The notes under the pieces were generated by a model that was not told where the DNA came from, did no database searches, and saw only the letters and a list, made by a program, of their open reading frames with translations. From positions 579,153 to 611,995 of the forward strand of contig BFEA01000115.1 of NCBI GenBank assembly GCA_003427395.1: 32,843 nucleotides of DNA. The letters are read 5' to 3'. Numbering within the stretch: position 1 is the first letter of the stretch; the number at the start of each line of letters is the position of its first letter. This document shows positions 9,697 to 20,508 of the stretch, piece by piece. The position numbers were made by a program, and so were the translations under genes. The stretch comes from Chara braunii (Eukaryota > Streptophyta > Charophyceae > Charales > Characeae).

Positions 9697-10096
9697 AGCC
9701 ATCGGAACTCAAGATTGTCGAATTGTGGACTGCTGTGTCTGGATGCTTAGCATTTTTCGGACTTCACGCTTTATCAGATTGTTGCTTAGCATTGTTTGGA
9801 CTTTACGCTATCATGTGTCCGGATTCGCCCATCTTTCACGTGCCGTGTTCCTGTTCATCCCGAAGTTCCCAGGCGGATCCGAGGGAGGAGCGTGACCGCG
9901 GAGGTTCGGACTCATCCGAACTCCCAAGGCTGTTCATGTAACCGGGACGAGTCCGGATATACTGAACCGCACGCCTACTTGTCCGTTCGAGCAACGTTTG
10001 TGGTTCGGATGAATCCAAACCAGACGTTCGGATGTTCAACCGCGTCCGGACCCCACGTTGTTGTAGCAGGTTTTTTCTGAACTCTACATTGCAGGA
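9697..10096. repeat. 399-bp dispersed repeat, unit 2
   Basis: This is the direct-orientation partner of 7871-8269. Its internal palindromes at 9906-9919 and 10005-10018 each carry one mismatch at a different position from unit 1, so the palindromes have decayed independently. Similarity stops just after GCAGGAA, where different sequences follow in the two places. Confidence 0.9.
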
Positions 10097-10323
10097 AGTC
10101 CTCGCAAAATGGAAGGCCCAAGCAGATGTCCCCAGGGGAACCGCCCGCATCCAGGCCACCTCAAGAGCTCCCACGCCCCCCCAGGTTGGAGTGCAGTGCA
10201 CTCCTGGACCGCATCAATCCAACTAGGGTGGCTATCGACCCCGTTTCTGCTGTCGCACATCTCCTGCGCTGCCGCGATGACGCGTCCGCCATCGCCAAGA
10301 AACAGTCGGTGCTCTTCCGTTAA
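10094..10323 (+). other. Orphan exon-like ORF, unrecognised
   Basis: Immediately after the acceptor-like TCTACATTGCAG an open frame encodes a Pro-rich start and then LLDRINPTRVAIDPVSAVAH, followed by a Ser/Ala/Lys-rich end stopping at TAA 10321-10323. Its composition looks more protein-like than neighbouring frames. A donor-like AG|GTGAGA lies near 10408. I recognise no family. It may be a captured host-gene fragment or chance. The rest of 10324-10680 shows nothing I can support. Confidence 0.2.
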
Positions 10324-10690
10324 CGGCACGCTACATGCGACTCCCCGTGCCAAGGCGCTCGGTCTTCGTTGTTCTTGCTGGCGCTTCCGGTGTTTGGCGA
10401 ATCACAGGTGAGAACCAGTCCTATGTCCTTAACCGTGCCCCTTAACTCCGCCACGAACCCACGTCTTCTCCCCCGTCCACGTCTTCTTCTACCGTTCCGC
10501 CTTTTTCAACTGTCCTCCACTACGTGATGTTGTCGGTATCTAGTCGCCCGTGTTGTGCATGACCGTGCGGTTGATTGATCCATTGATCGGTTGAATGGTT
10601 GATTGATCCTTTATGCACGTAGCATATCGCCACGCGATATCGACGACGTGATAACCATGCACTGCCGCCATTTGTTGTATTACGTTGCAC

Positions 10691-10850
10691 ACGCGTCGTG
10701 CATGCCCGCCATTCGTGTCCAAAGATCGGGGCCATCGAACGGCACGCCACGTGCGTACGCGCGTCGTGGATGCCCGCCCTGTACACCGCACGTCACGTGT
10801 GACTTCGCCGCACTCGCGTCATGCATGCCCGCCATTCGAGTCCAACGATC
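10691..10850. repeat. Short degenerate tandem repeats
   Basis: Three copies of a unit resembling CGTCGTGCATGCCCGCCATT are visible, near 10691, 10757 and 10812. The first and third continue into TTCG(T/A)GTCCAA(A/C)GATCG. A second pair, CATGTGCGCATGTCGAGG-like and ACATGCGCATGTGGAGGCC, lies near 10973 and 11083. No gene is supported in 10600-11500. Confidence 0.65.
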
Positions 10851-11510
10851 GTAGCCATGGAAACGACGAGCTATTCACACATGCTGACGTCATCATCCAG
10901 ACCATGACCCCTGCATGTCGCAATAGATTGCGGCTTTCGGGGTGCAGATTGCCTGACGTGTGGGTCTGACGTCATGTGCGCATGTCGAGGGATTGCCATG
11001 CGTCATTGAGAGAGGTGCTTTCAAAGCAACAATACCTGCTCACTCCAGCACACTGTCACCACCACGGACTAGTCCGCAAACGTCACATGCGCATGTGGAG
11101 GCCTTGCCATGCGTGACGGCCTACGAAAGCGACACGTCAAGCAAGAAGTTTCTGCTTCAATGCAACCCGCGAATCACCGAGATCGCGCAGCCGCCAAACA
11201 TCCGCACCATTCATGCACAGACCGCGCGCGATCGCGATCGCATTGCGTGTCCGAACATCCAGACCGCCACTCGGTTTTGCCACCATCGCGCACTGCTCGC
11301 ACTACGCAACGGATTGCAACGATCGCGTCACTACCACACCATAACTGTGTGCTTCCCCATCCGTCTAGTCTAACCGGGAAACGGTGTGCCACTAGCCGTA
11401 GCGATGCAGCATCACGTGGGCATTATATGTTCGGAAGTCTTCCGAACACTCCGCACTCTGACGTGGACAAGGTACGCGCAAACGACAGCGAGAACGTCCG
11501 CAACTATTAT

Positions 11511-11951
11511 CACAGAAACGGCGTCTTCATTCATGTGTTCAAGAATGATACTAATCCCCGGCCAGCAATGGCACGGATTTGTCCGAATCGAAACGCGGGC
11601 GCCATGGATCCGCATCCGAGCAATCTACGTTCAAGAATGATACCAATCACCACCCCCATCATGGAAACTGGCCCCCCGCCCCCACCCCTCCCCGCAACCC
11701 CCCTTCCCGTGCACCACATCACCAGGAATGCTTCCGAGCATTCTGTGTGGGCGCCATGGGTTGACATCTGAGCGTTCTGTGTTCTGAATGGTATCATACT
11801 TGATCACAGAACGGTCGGATGTCTATCAATGGCGCCCACATTTCGTTTCGCATAAATCAGAGCCGTGCTTTTCGGACGGGGGCCGCAGGGGTGTTGGTGG
11901 ATGGGGATTAGTATAATTCTTGAACACAGGAATGAAGACGCCGTTTCTGTG
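11511..11951. repeat. Foldback element with ~49-bp arms
   Basis: The left arm (11511-11559, starting CACAGAAACGGCGTCTTCAT) is the reverse complement of the right arm (11903-11951) with few mismatches. Shorter inverted matches continue inward, for example CGAAACGCGGGCGCCA near 11589 against TGGCGCCCACATTTCG near 11830. The arrangement fits a MITE or foldback-type non-autonomous element. A target-site duplication was not identified. Confidence 0.75.
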
Positions 11952-12287
11952 TTAATAGCTGTCAACGTTCTCGACAAATCGAAACGTGGGCGCCATGGAT
12001 CCGCACCGAGCATTCTACGTTCAAGAATGATACCAATCATCACCCCTATCGTGGAAACCGGCCCCCCGCCCCCACCCCTCCCCCCAACCCCCCTTCCCCG
12101 CGCACCGCGTCACCAGGAATGCTTCCGAGCATTCTTTGTGGGCGCCATGGGTTGACATCCGAGCATTCTGTATTCTGAATGGTATCATACTTGATCACAG
12201 AACGGTCGGATGTCGATCCATTGCGCCCACATTTCGTTTCGGATAAATCAGAGCCGTGTTTTTCGGACGGGGGGCGCAAGGGTGTTG
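11588..12287. repeat. Two ~308-bp units, 391-bp period, with C-rich blocks
   Basis: Unit 1 is 11588-11895 and unit 2 is 11979-12287, at high identity. Each contains a C-rich block (CCCCCCGCCCCCACCCCTCC, near 11671 and 12062) and each ends in a G-rich tail near CGGACGGGGG. Unit 1 sits inside the foldback 11511-11951. Unit 2 lacks the outer right arm, so one end of the foldback appears to have been duplicated. Confidence 0.85.
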
Positions 12288-12292
12288 TTTAA

Positions 12293-13012
12293 GTGGCCGG
12301 GGGGGTGGGGGGCCGTGGGAGATGGTGGAGGAGGATTCGAGAGCGTTATGGGGAGGGAGTGGCAGCGAGGGCGCGCCGGGGTAGAAAGGAGTTTGATGTG
12401 GTTCGGATGAGTCCGAACCAACACCTCAGGTGCGGGGGCGCGCCTTCGAGTGAACTTCCCATGAAGGATATCGTCAGTTATGCAAAATATCCACCTGACG
12501 AGGCTAGGATGAATCCGAACCAAATCCATACCAGAGAACCCATGCAATCGAACCAGGCTTGGAGGAAGCTGGATCAAATAAAAAGCATGCAAGCGTTGTC
12601 TCAAGGGGTTAGGAAAACGACGGGAGAGGGCACTGACCTCGCTCTCAAATGCTTGAAAAATGTGGACAGCATACAATCGGGTCGAGCTTCCCCAAACAAA
12701 ATTGGACATCTTGAAAACGAAGAGCGAAATGAATGTGGAAGAACGGGTTCTACACATTGCCATCCATGGGTGCCTCCTGCGATGGTGGTTCAGATTAATC
12801 CGAACCACAGTAATATTGCGATTGAGATGAGACTTCAGCGCTGGCGGTTGTTTTCTTCTTGCAAACACGACGCCGGTCGTCCGTCAGGACATGTCCGCCC
12901 CCCTCGCTTGCCATTGTGTGTAGTGCTGTCCAGATCTGTCACGACCGCATCTCCCTGTGGGCCGTTCTCTTTCGTTCGGTTGAATGGCGAGCGACGTCAC
13001 AAGCCCGATTGA
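12293..13012 (+). other. 239-codon ORF carrying three palindromes in one frame (doubtful gene)
   Basis: An open frame spans three palindromes (12403-12416, 12505-12518, 12790-12803, each with one mismatch to the consensus core). It reads them as VRMSPNQ, ARMNPNQ and VQINPNH, the same frame used in the element protein. The start lies in G-rich repeat sequence, no family is recognised, and a 206-codon frame overlaps on the other strand. It may be a fragment of a gene that accumulated palindromes, or chance. Confidence 0.25.
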
Positions 13013-13275
13013 TGGGACCCGTGGTCCTGTTCGGAGAGTGGAAACAAAGATGCGTCCCGTCGTGGATATACATCGCAGCATGCAGTCTCCTCGGAACCCG
13101 GATCTGAAATTCCCCCAGGAAGGGTCAGAAAGGAAAAGTTCCGAACCTGAAATGACGCTCTGTTTGGGTGGCACAATCATATGCCTTGCGCATTCTTGAT
13201 TGCGTGTAGGGGCCCTTCCCTACAAACTCCCTGATCATATGTGTTACTCTCTCTCTCGTTTTCAGGAACGTGGAT

Positions 13276-13440
13276 TCGGATAAATCCGACTCACATCCCG
13301 CGCCATTTAGGGATATATTACATTGCGTGTCCAGAACCCTCCTAGGTGCGCGCGATAAGAAAGACTGGATGAATCACATCCCGCGCCATTTAGGGATGTG
13401 CTACGTTGGATATCCTCCGCGGTGATTCAGATCAATCCGA
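13276..13440. repeat. Direct repeat pair with flanking palindromes
   Basis: CACATCCCGCGCCATTTAGG begins at 13292 and at 13375, with 23 identical bases in all. A perfect palindrome lies just left of the first copy (13276-13289). A one-mismatch palindrome lies at 13427-13440, right of the second. A pyrimidine tract ending TTTTCAG precedes the block at about 13247-13264. Confidence 0.85.
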
Positions 13441-13654
13441 TTCACAGCGAGGTATTGTCTTTGGAGGAAGCACAAATGAGGTCGATGCGCCATTGGAGCA
13501 CGGCCGTCCTGGGAAACCGATGTTCCAGCCGGGCTTGTTCATGTAGCATCAGATGTGAACAACTTCGCGTTATGCCTCTTTGCCGGGATGACACGTCGAC
13601 CTGCCTTTCTTCTTTCGAATGTTGACAGTCATCTATTTCCTTCCTCGTTCGCAG

Positions 13655-14020
13655 GAAACGATGATCTACTCGGCGTTTCAGCGGATTCCTATCCTTGGAT
13701 TAAACGACGTCGAGGAGGACTTTATTGTCTTCAGCATTGATGTCCCGGCAAGTCTGACACTCGTCACAACTAGAGAAGCGTTTCCTTTCCGATACGAGCA
13801 CATTTGGAAGTGTACCGGGATGTTTGTCATTGTGTCCAGATTTACTGCCGTGGATTTTTATGATGTGCGTGTCTACAAGCCGCGAGGAGAGAATTGGAGG
13901 CTAGGAGATTTTGACCTGCTCTATTCGAAAGCTATTGAAATCCTCCAAATTACAAAACTTGCTCTCTTCAGCGCCGGTGAAACAGTCTGGAGCTCATCGA
14001 CGGATGTGATGCACCCCTGA
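13655..14020 (+). CDS. Orphan exon-like ORF, unrecognised protein
   Basis: The open frame follows an acceptor-like tract TTCCTTCCTCGTTCGCAG (ends 13654) and closes at TGA 14018-14020. The peptide includes MIYSAFQRIPILGLNDVEED, FIVFSIDVPASLTLVTTREA, WKCTGMFVIVSRF and DFDLLYSKAIEILQI. Its mix of hydrophobic and charged residues looks like a folded protein rather than a repeat frame. The first ATG is at 13661. No upstream exon was found and I recognise no family. It could be a terminal exon of a host gene, a captured fragment or a relic of an unlisted element. Confidence 0.35.
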   Translation, partial: ETMIYSAFQRIPILGLNDVEEDFIVFSIDVPASLTLVTTREAFPFRYEHIWKCTGMFVIVSRFTAVDFYDVRVYKPRGENWRLGDFDLLYSKAIEILQITKLALFSAGETVWSSSTDVMHP

Positions 14021-14142
14021 TGTGCTTCGATATGCGGATAAGTCGATTGTCTTCGATTTTCGTATGCGTCATTTTCGTCTTTATCCTCCGCACCGACTTG
14101 TGTGCCTCTGTTTTCTATGCCTCCTCCTCAAGAAGTTCGGTG

Positions 14143-14156
14143 TCGGATTAATCCGA
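14143..14156. repeat. Palindrome, perfect copy
   Basis: TCGGATTAATCCGA, perfectly self-complementary including the centre. It stands alone between the orphan ORF and the diverged repeat array. Confidence 0.9.
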
Positions 14157-14359
14157 GCTGCGGCTGCGGCTGCTGTCATGAATCGCTGGAACTGCCTGCC
14201 AATGTTCCCCTTTGAGTATGACAACGGGGCTCCACTTCGTGGAAACCATTGTGTATGCCCATGCCCTTTCTTCCAGTGGTCCTGACTGTTCTGCTGTCTT
14301 GCATGCGCGACCAAGGAATTGTTCAAACACACATATTTCAAAAGTTTGGTTCATCTCAT

Positions 14360-15960
14360 ATCCATGTTGTGAGTCTGTGTCGATGGGTTGTATGTGACTC
14401 CGGAGTTTTCCGTCTGCTTGTGGTGAATGATAACCACTTGAAAAACTCGTTGCCTATTTGAGGGCCCTTTGTTTCCAGCATGAGAACCGTGTTGCTTTCT
14501 CTAAAGTCTCTGAACGAATTCGTCGTCGGGGAGATAGGCCTTACTTTTCCTGCGCCCTGTCGGGGGGGGTGTCGCGAGTCTGTCTGCATGTGTCGATTGA
14601 TCACCACTACAAGAAGTTGCGTATTAGAGGGCGCATTTGTTTCCACCTTCACGACCGTTTGCGTGTCACTACTTTGCTCGCATGAATTCCTCGTGTCGTG
14701 GATGGAACCTGCTTTTCCATCAACCTCACCGGGCGGATGTTGCAAGCCCGTTTCCGTGCAAGGAATTGTTCGATTGTTGTGAGTCTGTGTCTATGCATTG
14801 TATGTGCCTCCCGAGTTCCCCGTTTGCATGTGCCGAATGGTGACCAATTCAGAAACTTGTTGCTTGTTGGAGGGCCACTTTGTTTTCATCAAGAGGGCCA
14901 TTTTGCTTTCTCTTAACTATCAGAATGAAGGAATTGTTCGGATGTTGTGAGTCTGTGTCTATGCATTGTATGTGCCTTCGAAGGTTCCCCGTTGCATGTG
15001 TCGAATGCTGACCTATTCAGAAACTCGTTGGTTGTTGGAGGGCCCCTTTGTTTTCATCACGAGGACCATTTTGCTTTCTCTAAACTATTTGAATGAATTC
15101 GTCGTGTGGAAGACGAAACCCGCTTTTCCTGCGCCCGGTTCGGGCGGGTGTCACAAGTCCGTCAGCATGCGATAAGTTATTCGAACGCGTTTATGTCATA
15201 TCTTTAGTTCTACCCGCTTTTCCTGCCCGGTCCCCGTTTGCATGTGCCGAATGCTGACCAATTCAGAAACTCGTTGGTTGTTGGAAGGCCCCTTTGTTTT
15301 CATCACGAGGACCATTTTTCTTTCTCTGAACTATCTAAATGAATTCGTCGTGTGGAAAACGGGACCCGCTTTTCCTGCGCCCGGTCCGGGCGTGCGCCAC
15401 CAAAGCTGAAATGCACATGTGTCATATGTGTTCTTTTCTACTTGTTGTTCAGAGGGGGGGCCCTCTGTTAACCTCAACCACGCACGTGTTATATGTACCC
15501 TTCCGTGCTTGGTGTCTGGAAAACGGGCCCTCTGTCTCGGATCCATCCGAAGTTGCCCCTTGCATGGCCTTGTCAACGCTCTGCCTGTTGGGGGCCCCCT
15601 TTGTTTCCATCGCGATGACCAGTTTGCTTTCTCTAAAGAATTTGAATGAATTTGTAGTGTGGAAGATAGCACCTGCTCTTTCTGCTACAGGTCCGGCCAC
15701 GTGTCACGAGTCTCTCTACATGCGACGAGTGGTTCGAACGTGCGTATGTCAAATGTTTGGTTCAACCCATTCCTATTGTATGAGTCTATGCCTGTGCCCG
15801 ACCAAAGTTGAAATGCGCGTGTGTAATATGTGTCCTGTTCTACTTGATGTTCGGAATAGGGCCCCTCTGTTAACATCAACCACGCACGTGTGATATGTAC
15901 CTTTCCGTGATTAATTTTCGGAACACGGACGCTCAATCTCGGATCCATCCGAAGTTGCCC
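14360..15960. repeat. Diverged tandem repeat array
   Basis: Two phrases recur. GAATTCGTCGTGTGG-like blocks lie near 14516, 14682, 15092, 15339 and 15646. TGTGAGTCTGTGTCTATGCA-like blocks lie near 14368, 14779 and 14946. Spacings vary from about 165 to 410 bp. Phrases such as GGGCCCCTTTGTTTTCATCA and CCTGCGCCCGGT recur inside the units. Reading frames are short and repeat-driven. I see no gene in this stretch. Confidence 0.75.
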
Positions 15961-16222
15961 TTTTGCATTGCCTTGTCGACGCTCGCCCGTTTCCCTCCGA
16001 TGCGTCCTGCGCGATGCGGTCCGAAGGGCTCGCTTGCAAATTTTCTTGCACACCTTGTGTAGTTGCTTGCTTGCAGACCTCGCGATCTCTCAAAGGTCAG
16101 CGGGTGCTCGTTCGGCCTATCAACCCTTTCGCTGCGTAGGAATGGTGTTCGGCTTCGTTGTTCGTATACATGGTCGCTTCAGGAATGTCCTCATGGGCTA
16201 CTTGTGTTTCGGATCCATCCGA
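15537..16222. repeat. Three perfect GGATCC-centred palindromes
   Basis: TCGGATCCATCCGA occurs at 15537-15550, 15939-15952 and 16209-16222, each followed by AGTTGCC. The shared flank shows these three were duplicated with surrounding sequence. No gene is supported in 15960-16330. Confidence 0.9.
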
Positions 16223-16335
16223 AGTTGCCGCCCGCACCGCCTTTTTGCGTATCGTTGTCGGATTAAAGATACGTCGGTTTCCCCAGTCCGATGCTTTGCA
16301 ACATTCCTCTTTCGGTCGATATGCCACATATGCAC

Positions 16336-17420
16336 CGAATGGCTAGCACCAGGTCCTGCACATTACAAAACCAGAACACTTCCAAATTCGAATATCATCG
16401 GGTCCATGCATTGTCGACTCCCACACGATGCCTGCAGTAAACAGTGGCAGGATGACAGGTCCGCCTCTTCGACGTTGATCTAACGGTGGATTGCGTCAAA
16501 TCTGCTCTCAAAGATCCGCTCCGAGGAGGGGGGCCAGCATTCGAGCACTGCCTGCTTGTTAGGCATCGTATGATATGCCGTTACAACCGGCATCCAGATT
16601 TGACTGGTGAGCATCTAGTGCTGCGCCGATACGTTCCACACACGGCCGCAGAATCCCCTATGAGTGTTCGTTGTCGGGTCCTCGCGTGATCGGCTCCCGC
16701 ATGAGCCTGCAGTGAACAGCGGCAGGATAGCAGGTCCGCCTCTCCGACAAGGATCTAACGTTGGATTGCGTCAAATCTGCTCTCAAAGATCCATGCCGGT
16801 GAGAAGGTCCAGCTATCAACCACTGCTTGCTTGCAAGGCATCATATGATGTGTCGATACAACCGACATCCACAACTGCTTGGTGAGCATCTAGTGCTACG
16901 CCAATAAGTTTCGAACATGGCCGCGAAGTACCCTTAGAGTGTTCACTGTCGGTCCTTGCGTCATCGACTCCCACATGATGACTACAGTAAACAGTAGTAT
17001 GATGGCGGGACCCTCTCTCCAATATGGATCTAACGGTGGATTGCGTCAAATCTGCTCTCAAAGATCCACACCTGGGAGAAGGTCCAGCGATCAGCCACTG
17101 CCTGCTCGTAAAGCATCATATGATGTGCCGACACCGCCGACATCCAGAACTGCTTGGTGAGCATCTAGTGCTACGCCAATAAGTCCCGAACATGGCCGCA
17201 ATGTCCCGTAACACTGTTCGTTTGGGGGTCCTCACGTCTTCTACTCCCACATGATGACTATACAAAACAGCGTCGTGACAGAAGGTCCCCCTCTCCGAGT
17301 AGAAGGTCCAGCCATCAGGCACTGCTTGGTTTAAAGCCATCATATGACGAGTCGATGTAACCGACATCCCGAACGGCTTGGTAAGCATCTAGTGCTACGC
17401 CAATACATTCAGATGTCAGC
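16336..17420. repeat. 275-bp tandem repeat array, about 3.8 units
   Basis: The marker GCATCTAGTGCT occurs at 16611, 16886, 17161 and 17385, giving periods of 275, 275 and 224 bp. Each full unit also holds GGATTGCGTCAAATCTGCTC and a CATCATATGATG-like block. The last unit is shortened. Both strands show only short reading frames. This is a satellite-like array lying upstream of the DUF7869-type gene. Confidence 0.9.
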
Positions 17421-17625
17421 GGGGCAAGGATCCCAAAGAGTGCTTTTGGCACGAGACAGCTCTGACCACCGACTGTTTGGCACTTCCAGAGGGTTGTCAT
17501 TATCCACGGACACAGAAGGCTCGTGACCAATTTATTCGCCAATTTCCACGGCGCTCAACGCTGTGTACAACGACTACTATTCGACGGCGCTGAAGTCATC
17601 TGATTGCCATATATACACTCGTGTC

Positions 17626-17710
17626 TCGGATGCATCCGATTTGACTACCTACCAAGGCGCAACTCATGCAAATCTGGTGTTGAGTGGGTGTCTCGGATGA
17701 ATCCGAGACA
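17626..17710. repeat. Two palindromes upstream of the DUF7869-type gene
   Basis: Perfect cores lie at 17626-17639 and 17693-17706. The second is extended to ten-base perfect arms (17689-17710, arms TGTCTCGGAT and ATCCGAGACA around GA), the longest palindrome of the family seen here. They may mark the left edge of the transposase-like unit; no matching right-edge pair of this length was seen. Confidence 0.85.
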
Positions 17711-17975
17711 CCGGAATCTGAGACCTCGTTAAGCACCCGCCACTATGCTCGGATATGTGCATGAAAGGGTGCCTAGCAAGGTCTCACATTCGAGGGACGC
17801 TATACACGTCAAACGTCACCCCCTCCTTCGATCCGGTGAGCTTTCGTCTTTGATTCTTCGCGTTGCCCAATTTCGTGGTTCTGTCTTAGTCAACGTGTCT
17901 CTGTCGCTTTCATTGACAAATTCCAACAACAACCACGAGTCTCATTCGGGTCACTGTCTATTGTTCTGCTTGCAG

Positions 17976-20508
17976 GGAGATAACAAATGCTTCTCAACAC
18001 ATGCTTCGCTGGTGGTATGCGATGACGGTCGTTCAACATTTGCCTCCCACGCTAGCTTGGTCGTTGTTATGCTTCCGACAGTCATTGGCAGGGAAGGGAT
18101 TTATTATGGGCGAAGGAGTCCCGAGCGTTACCGGTAGCACTTCGCCTCGACTGTCGCTATATACTTCGTCTGCCAAAAGATTACGTGACTCAGACCAATT
18201 GCTTCCACAGAAGAGAACACAGTTGTTGACCTCCGCTGTGCATTCGTACATATGTTCTTATGTGCATGAAGTCCACATTAGAACCAAAAGCGGGGGCCTG
18301 CTTCGCGGTGTTGACTGTACATACCGTGTTACTTCTGCGCGTTCTGAAATGACCGATATTGGGATGCCGTGCTCAATCCCCGAGGGGAATCTTGGTGAAT
18401 GTAGTTATAGTGGAACGGAGTACGTGAATAGTGTGAATAACTGCACTGCTGCCGCTTCATTGTAGGGAGTTGTCGATGGGGGTGAGAGGGTTTCCTCGTC
18501 CACCCGGCTACATTATCAGGAGAGTCAAGGACAGTCCACAGATGAAGTCACTTACTACTGCTGTTCACAAGATAGTCAAACCTCACGAAGTCTGGCCATA
18601 GAAGACCGGCGCATGCAGTACATCTTGCCGGCGCCTATGCCCGATGAAAGAAGACCCTATGCTATGGCAAATAGAACACCGAGCAAACAGACACAGCATC
18701 GCCGAGCTGTGGGCAAACTCAGGATGCAGTCTCTCCAAGCAGTGCGAGAGATGCTCTGTTGTAGGAAGATGTGTTGCTCGGAACTGACAGCGGAAGATGT
18801 CAGGCTCGCACAGGAGGAGTTCTACTCGGAAAGTTACACTGAGAGGACAAAGTGGTGGTTGCAAACCATACATGATTTCACGGTTATGGAAGGTGGTGCT
18901 GAGCGGGTCAGACCGATAGCTTGCAAACGGAAGATGTGCGTGCAGGCATACTGTAATATACTCAATGTTTCTCGGAACACCTTCTATGTCTATAAAAGAA
19001 TGTACGACAGCGGTGTTGTCGTTAAGGAGCATGGCCACTCGGGATTGTCAAAACCATCTGATAAAGTCGTTACAATGCTTGCATTGTTGAAACGATTCAT
19101 CGAGGACCACAGCGATAGTATGCCGAATGAGATGGTCTGGAAACATGGGGTGTGTCGTCCGCGTCGCAGAATTCCTGCCGCCTTCACAAAACGAGCGATT
19201 TATGAATTGTTCCGCTCTGATCTCTTGATGTGTCAATCCGAGGTTGTGTCGGAGTCAACTTTCTACGGTATGTGGAGTAAGCACTTCTGGCATGTCAGTC
19301 TTCCTATGTCCAACACATTCACGAAGTGTGCGAAATGCTTTTTCTACAAGCAGTGCATCGCGAAGTCTAAGTACGTGAGGGACCGTAAGAAATTTAAAGA
19401 TAGGATGCAAAAACATCAAGAGCTGCAAGTCAACCACAGGCTAGACTACAGCCGCTGCAAAATGGATTCCATCTTGGGACAGTCCGAATATCTGCGCCTC
19501 ATTATCGACGACATGGATTAGAAGAAAACCACCATACCGCATATAGGACATGAGAACTACTCTAAGGACTTGCACCATGAGAGGATGATGAAGACGGGTC
19601 TCAGGGCCGTTTTGGTCCATGGCCGGGATCCATCTATATATGTTTACACATATTTTTTCTACTACAGACAAGACCCTAACAGTACGACGACGTGTTTAAT
19701 GCGGACCCTGACTGAGATCCAATCCAGCGGAAAACCACTACCGCCTTTTCTTCGTATTCAAGCTGACAACTGCTTNAAAGAGAACAAGAATAGATTCATC
19801 TGCGCGTTGGCAGCACTCCTCGTGAAGTTTGGGAATTTCAAAGAGATAGAAATCGACATTATGATAGTTGGCCACACTCACACTGACGTCGATGCCACTT
19901 TCAGTGTTTTCTCCAAGAAACTCAAAGACAACGACGCGTACACAATGGACGAGCTTTTCGATTTGTTAGAACGGTCTCATAAGACACCCCCATGGTGCAT
20001 TTTCCTTGATAGGATGGCGGACTTTAGAGGTCTCGTTTCCCCACATGTCGAAAAGCGCATGAGAGGAATTTCTAAGCCTCATTTGCTAAAATTCTACGTG
20101 ACAGGTGATAATCCCGTCATGTCCTACAAAGAGTATTGCACAGACGCGAAGTGGTTGCCCGAGGATGATCCTCTATATTGGTTTAAACAAAGAGACGATG
20201 GTGGTTATGCAGGTTCACAACAACCTTTCGACCCTCTGCCGGTCCAGTCGGAACTCCTGGACGATTACAAAAATGGTTTGGAGGGTGTGCAGAGGTTCTT
20301 GGACGTCTATGAAAAGAAAAGAGAAGTTTGGATGACATTCCAAGACAAAGAGGTGGCTCAAATATATAGGGTTTTTCGGTGTTGGGAAGATCACAACATG
20401 TTATTCGTTAAAACAGTACATTATTGTGTGTACTATATGACACAGTGTATAGTTTGGTGTAGTATTCCAAATCCGGATACATCCGAACAAGGAGTAAAGC
20501 AACATTGA
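17976..20508 (+). pseudogene. DUF7869-type, probably DDE-transposase-like gene with two in-frame TAG codons
   Basis: One frame stays open from 17917 to TGA 20506-20508 except for TAG at 18463-18465 and TAG at 19519-19521. A possible acceptor TTCTGCTTGCAG ends at 17975. The middle part has CKRKMCVQAYCNILNVSRNT, a helix-turn-helix-like Cys-rich block, and FTKCAKCFFYKQC, a likely zinc knuckle. Then come LIIDDMD just before the second TAG, IQADNC.KENKNR (one N at 19776) and MIVGHTHTDVDATFS (~19861-19906). The last two are hallmarks of the DUF7869 family, whose acidic residues fit an RNase-H-fold DDE/DDD triad; that catalytic reading is my inference. The residue at the second TAG fits Gln in the family pattern (DGMDQxKT), so CAG-to-TAG is likely. 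The C-terminus reads through a decayed palindrome (IPNPDTSEQ). Confidence 0.75.

Noticed and set aside
17976-20508. Alternative genetic code with TAG as Gln
   Set aside because: The element copies show TAG at positions that are Trp, Tyr or Lys in the partner copy, which fits ordinary decay. Only one of the two TAGs in this gene has a clear Gln expectation.
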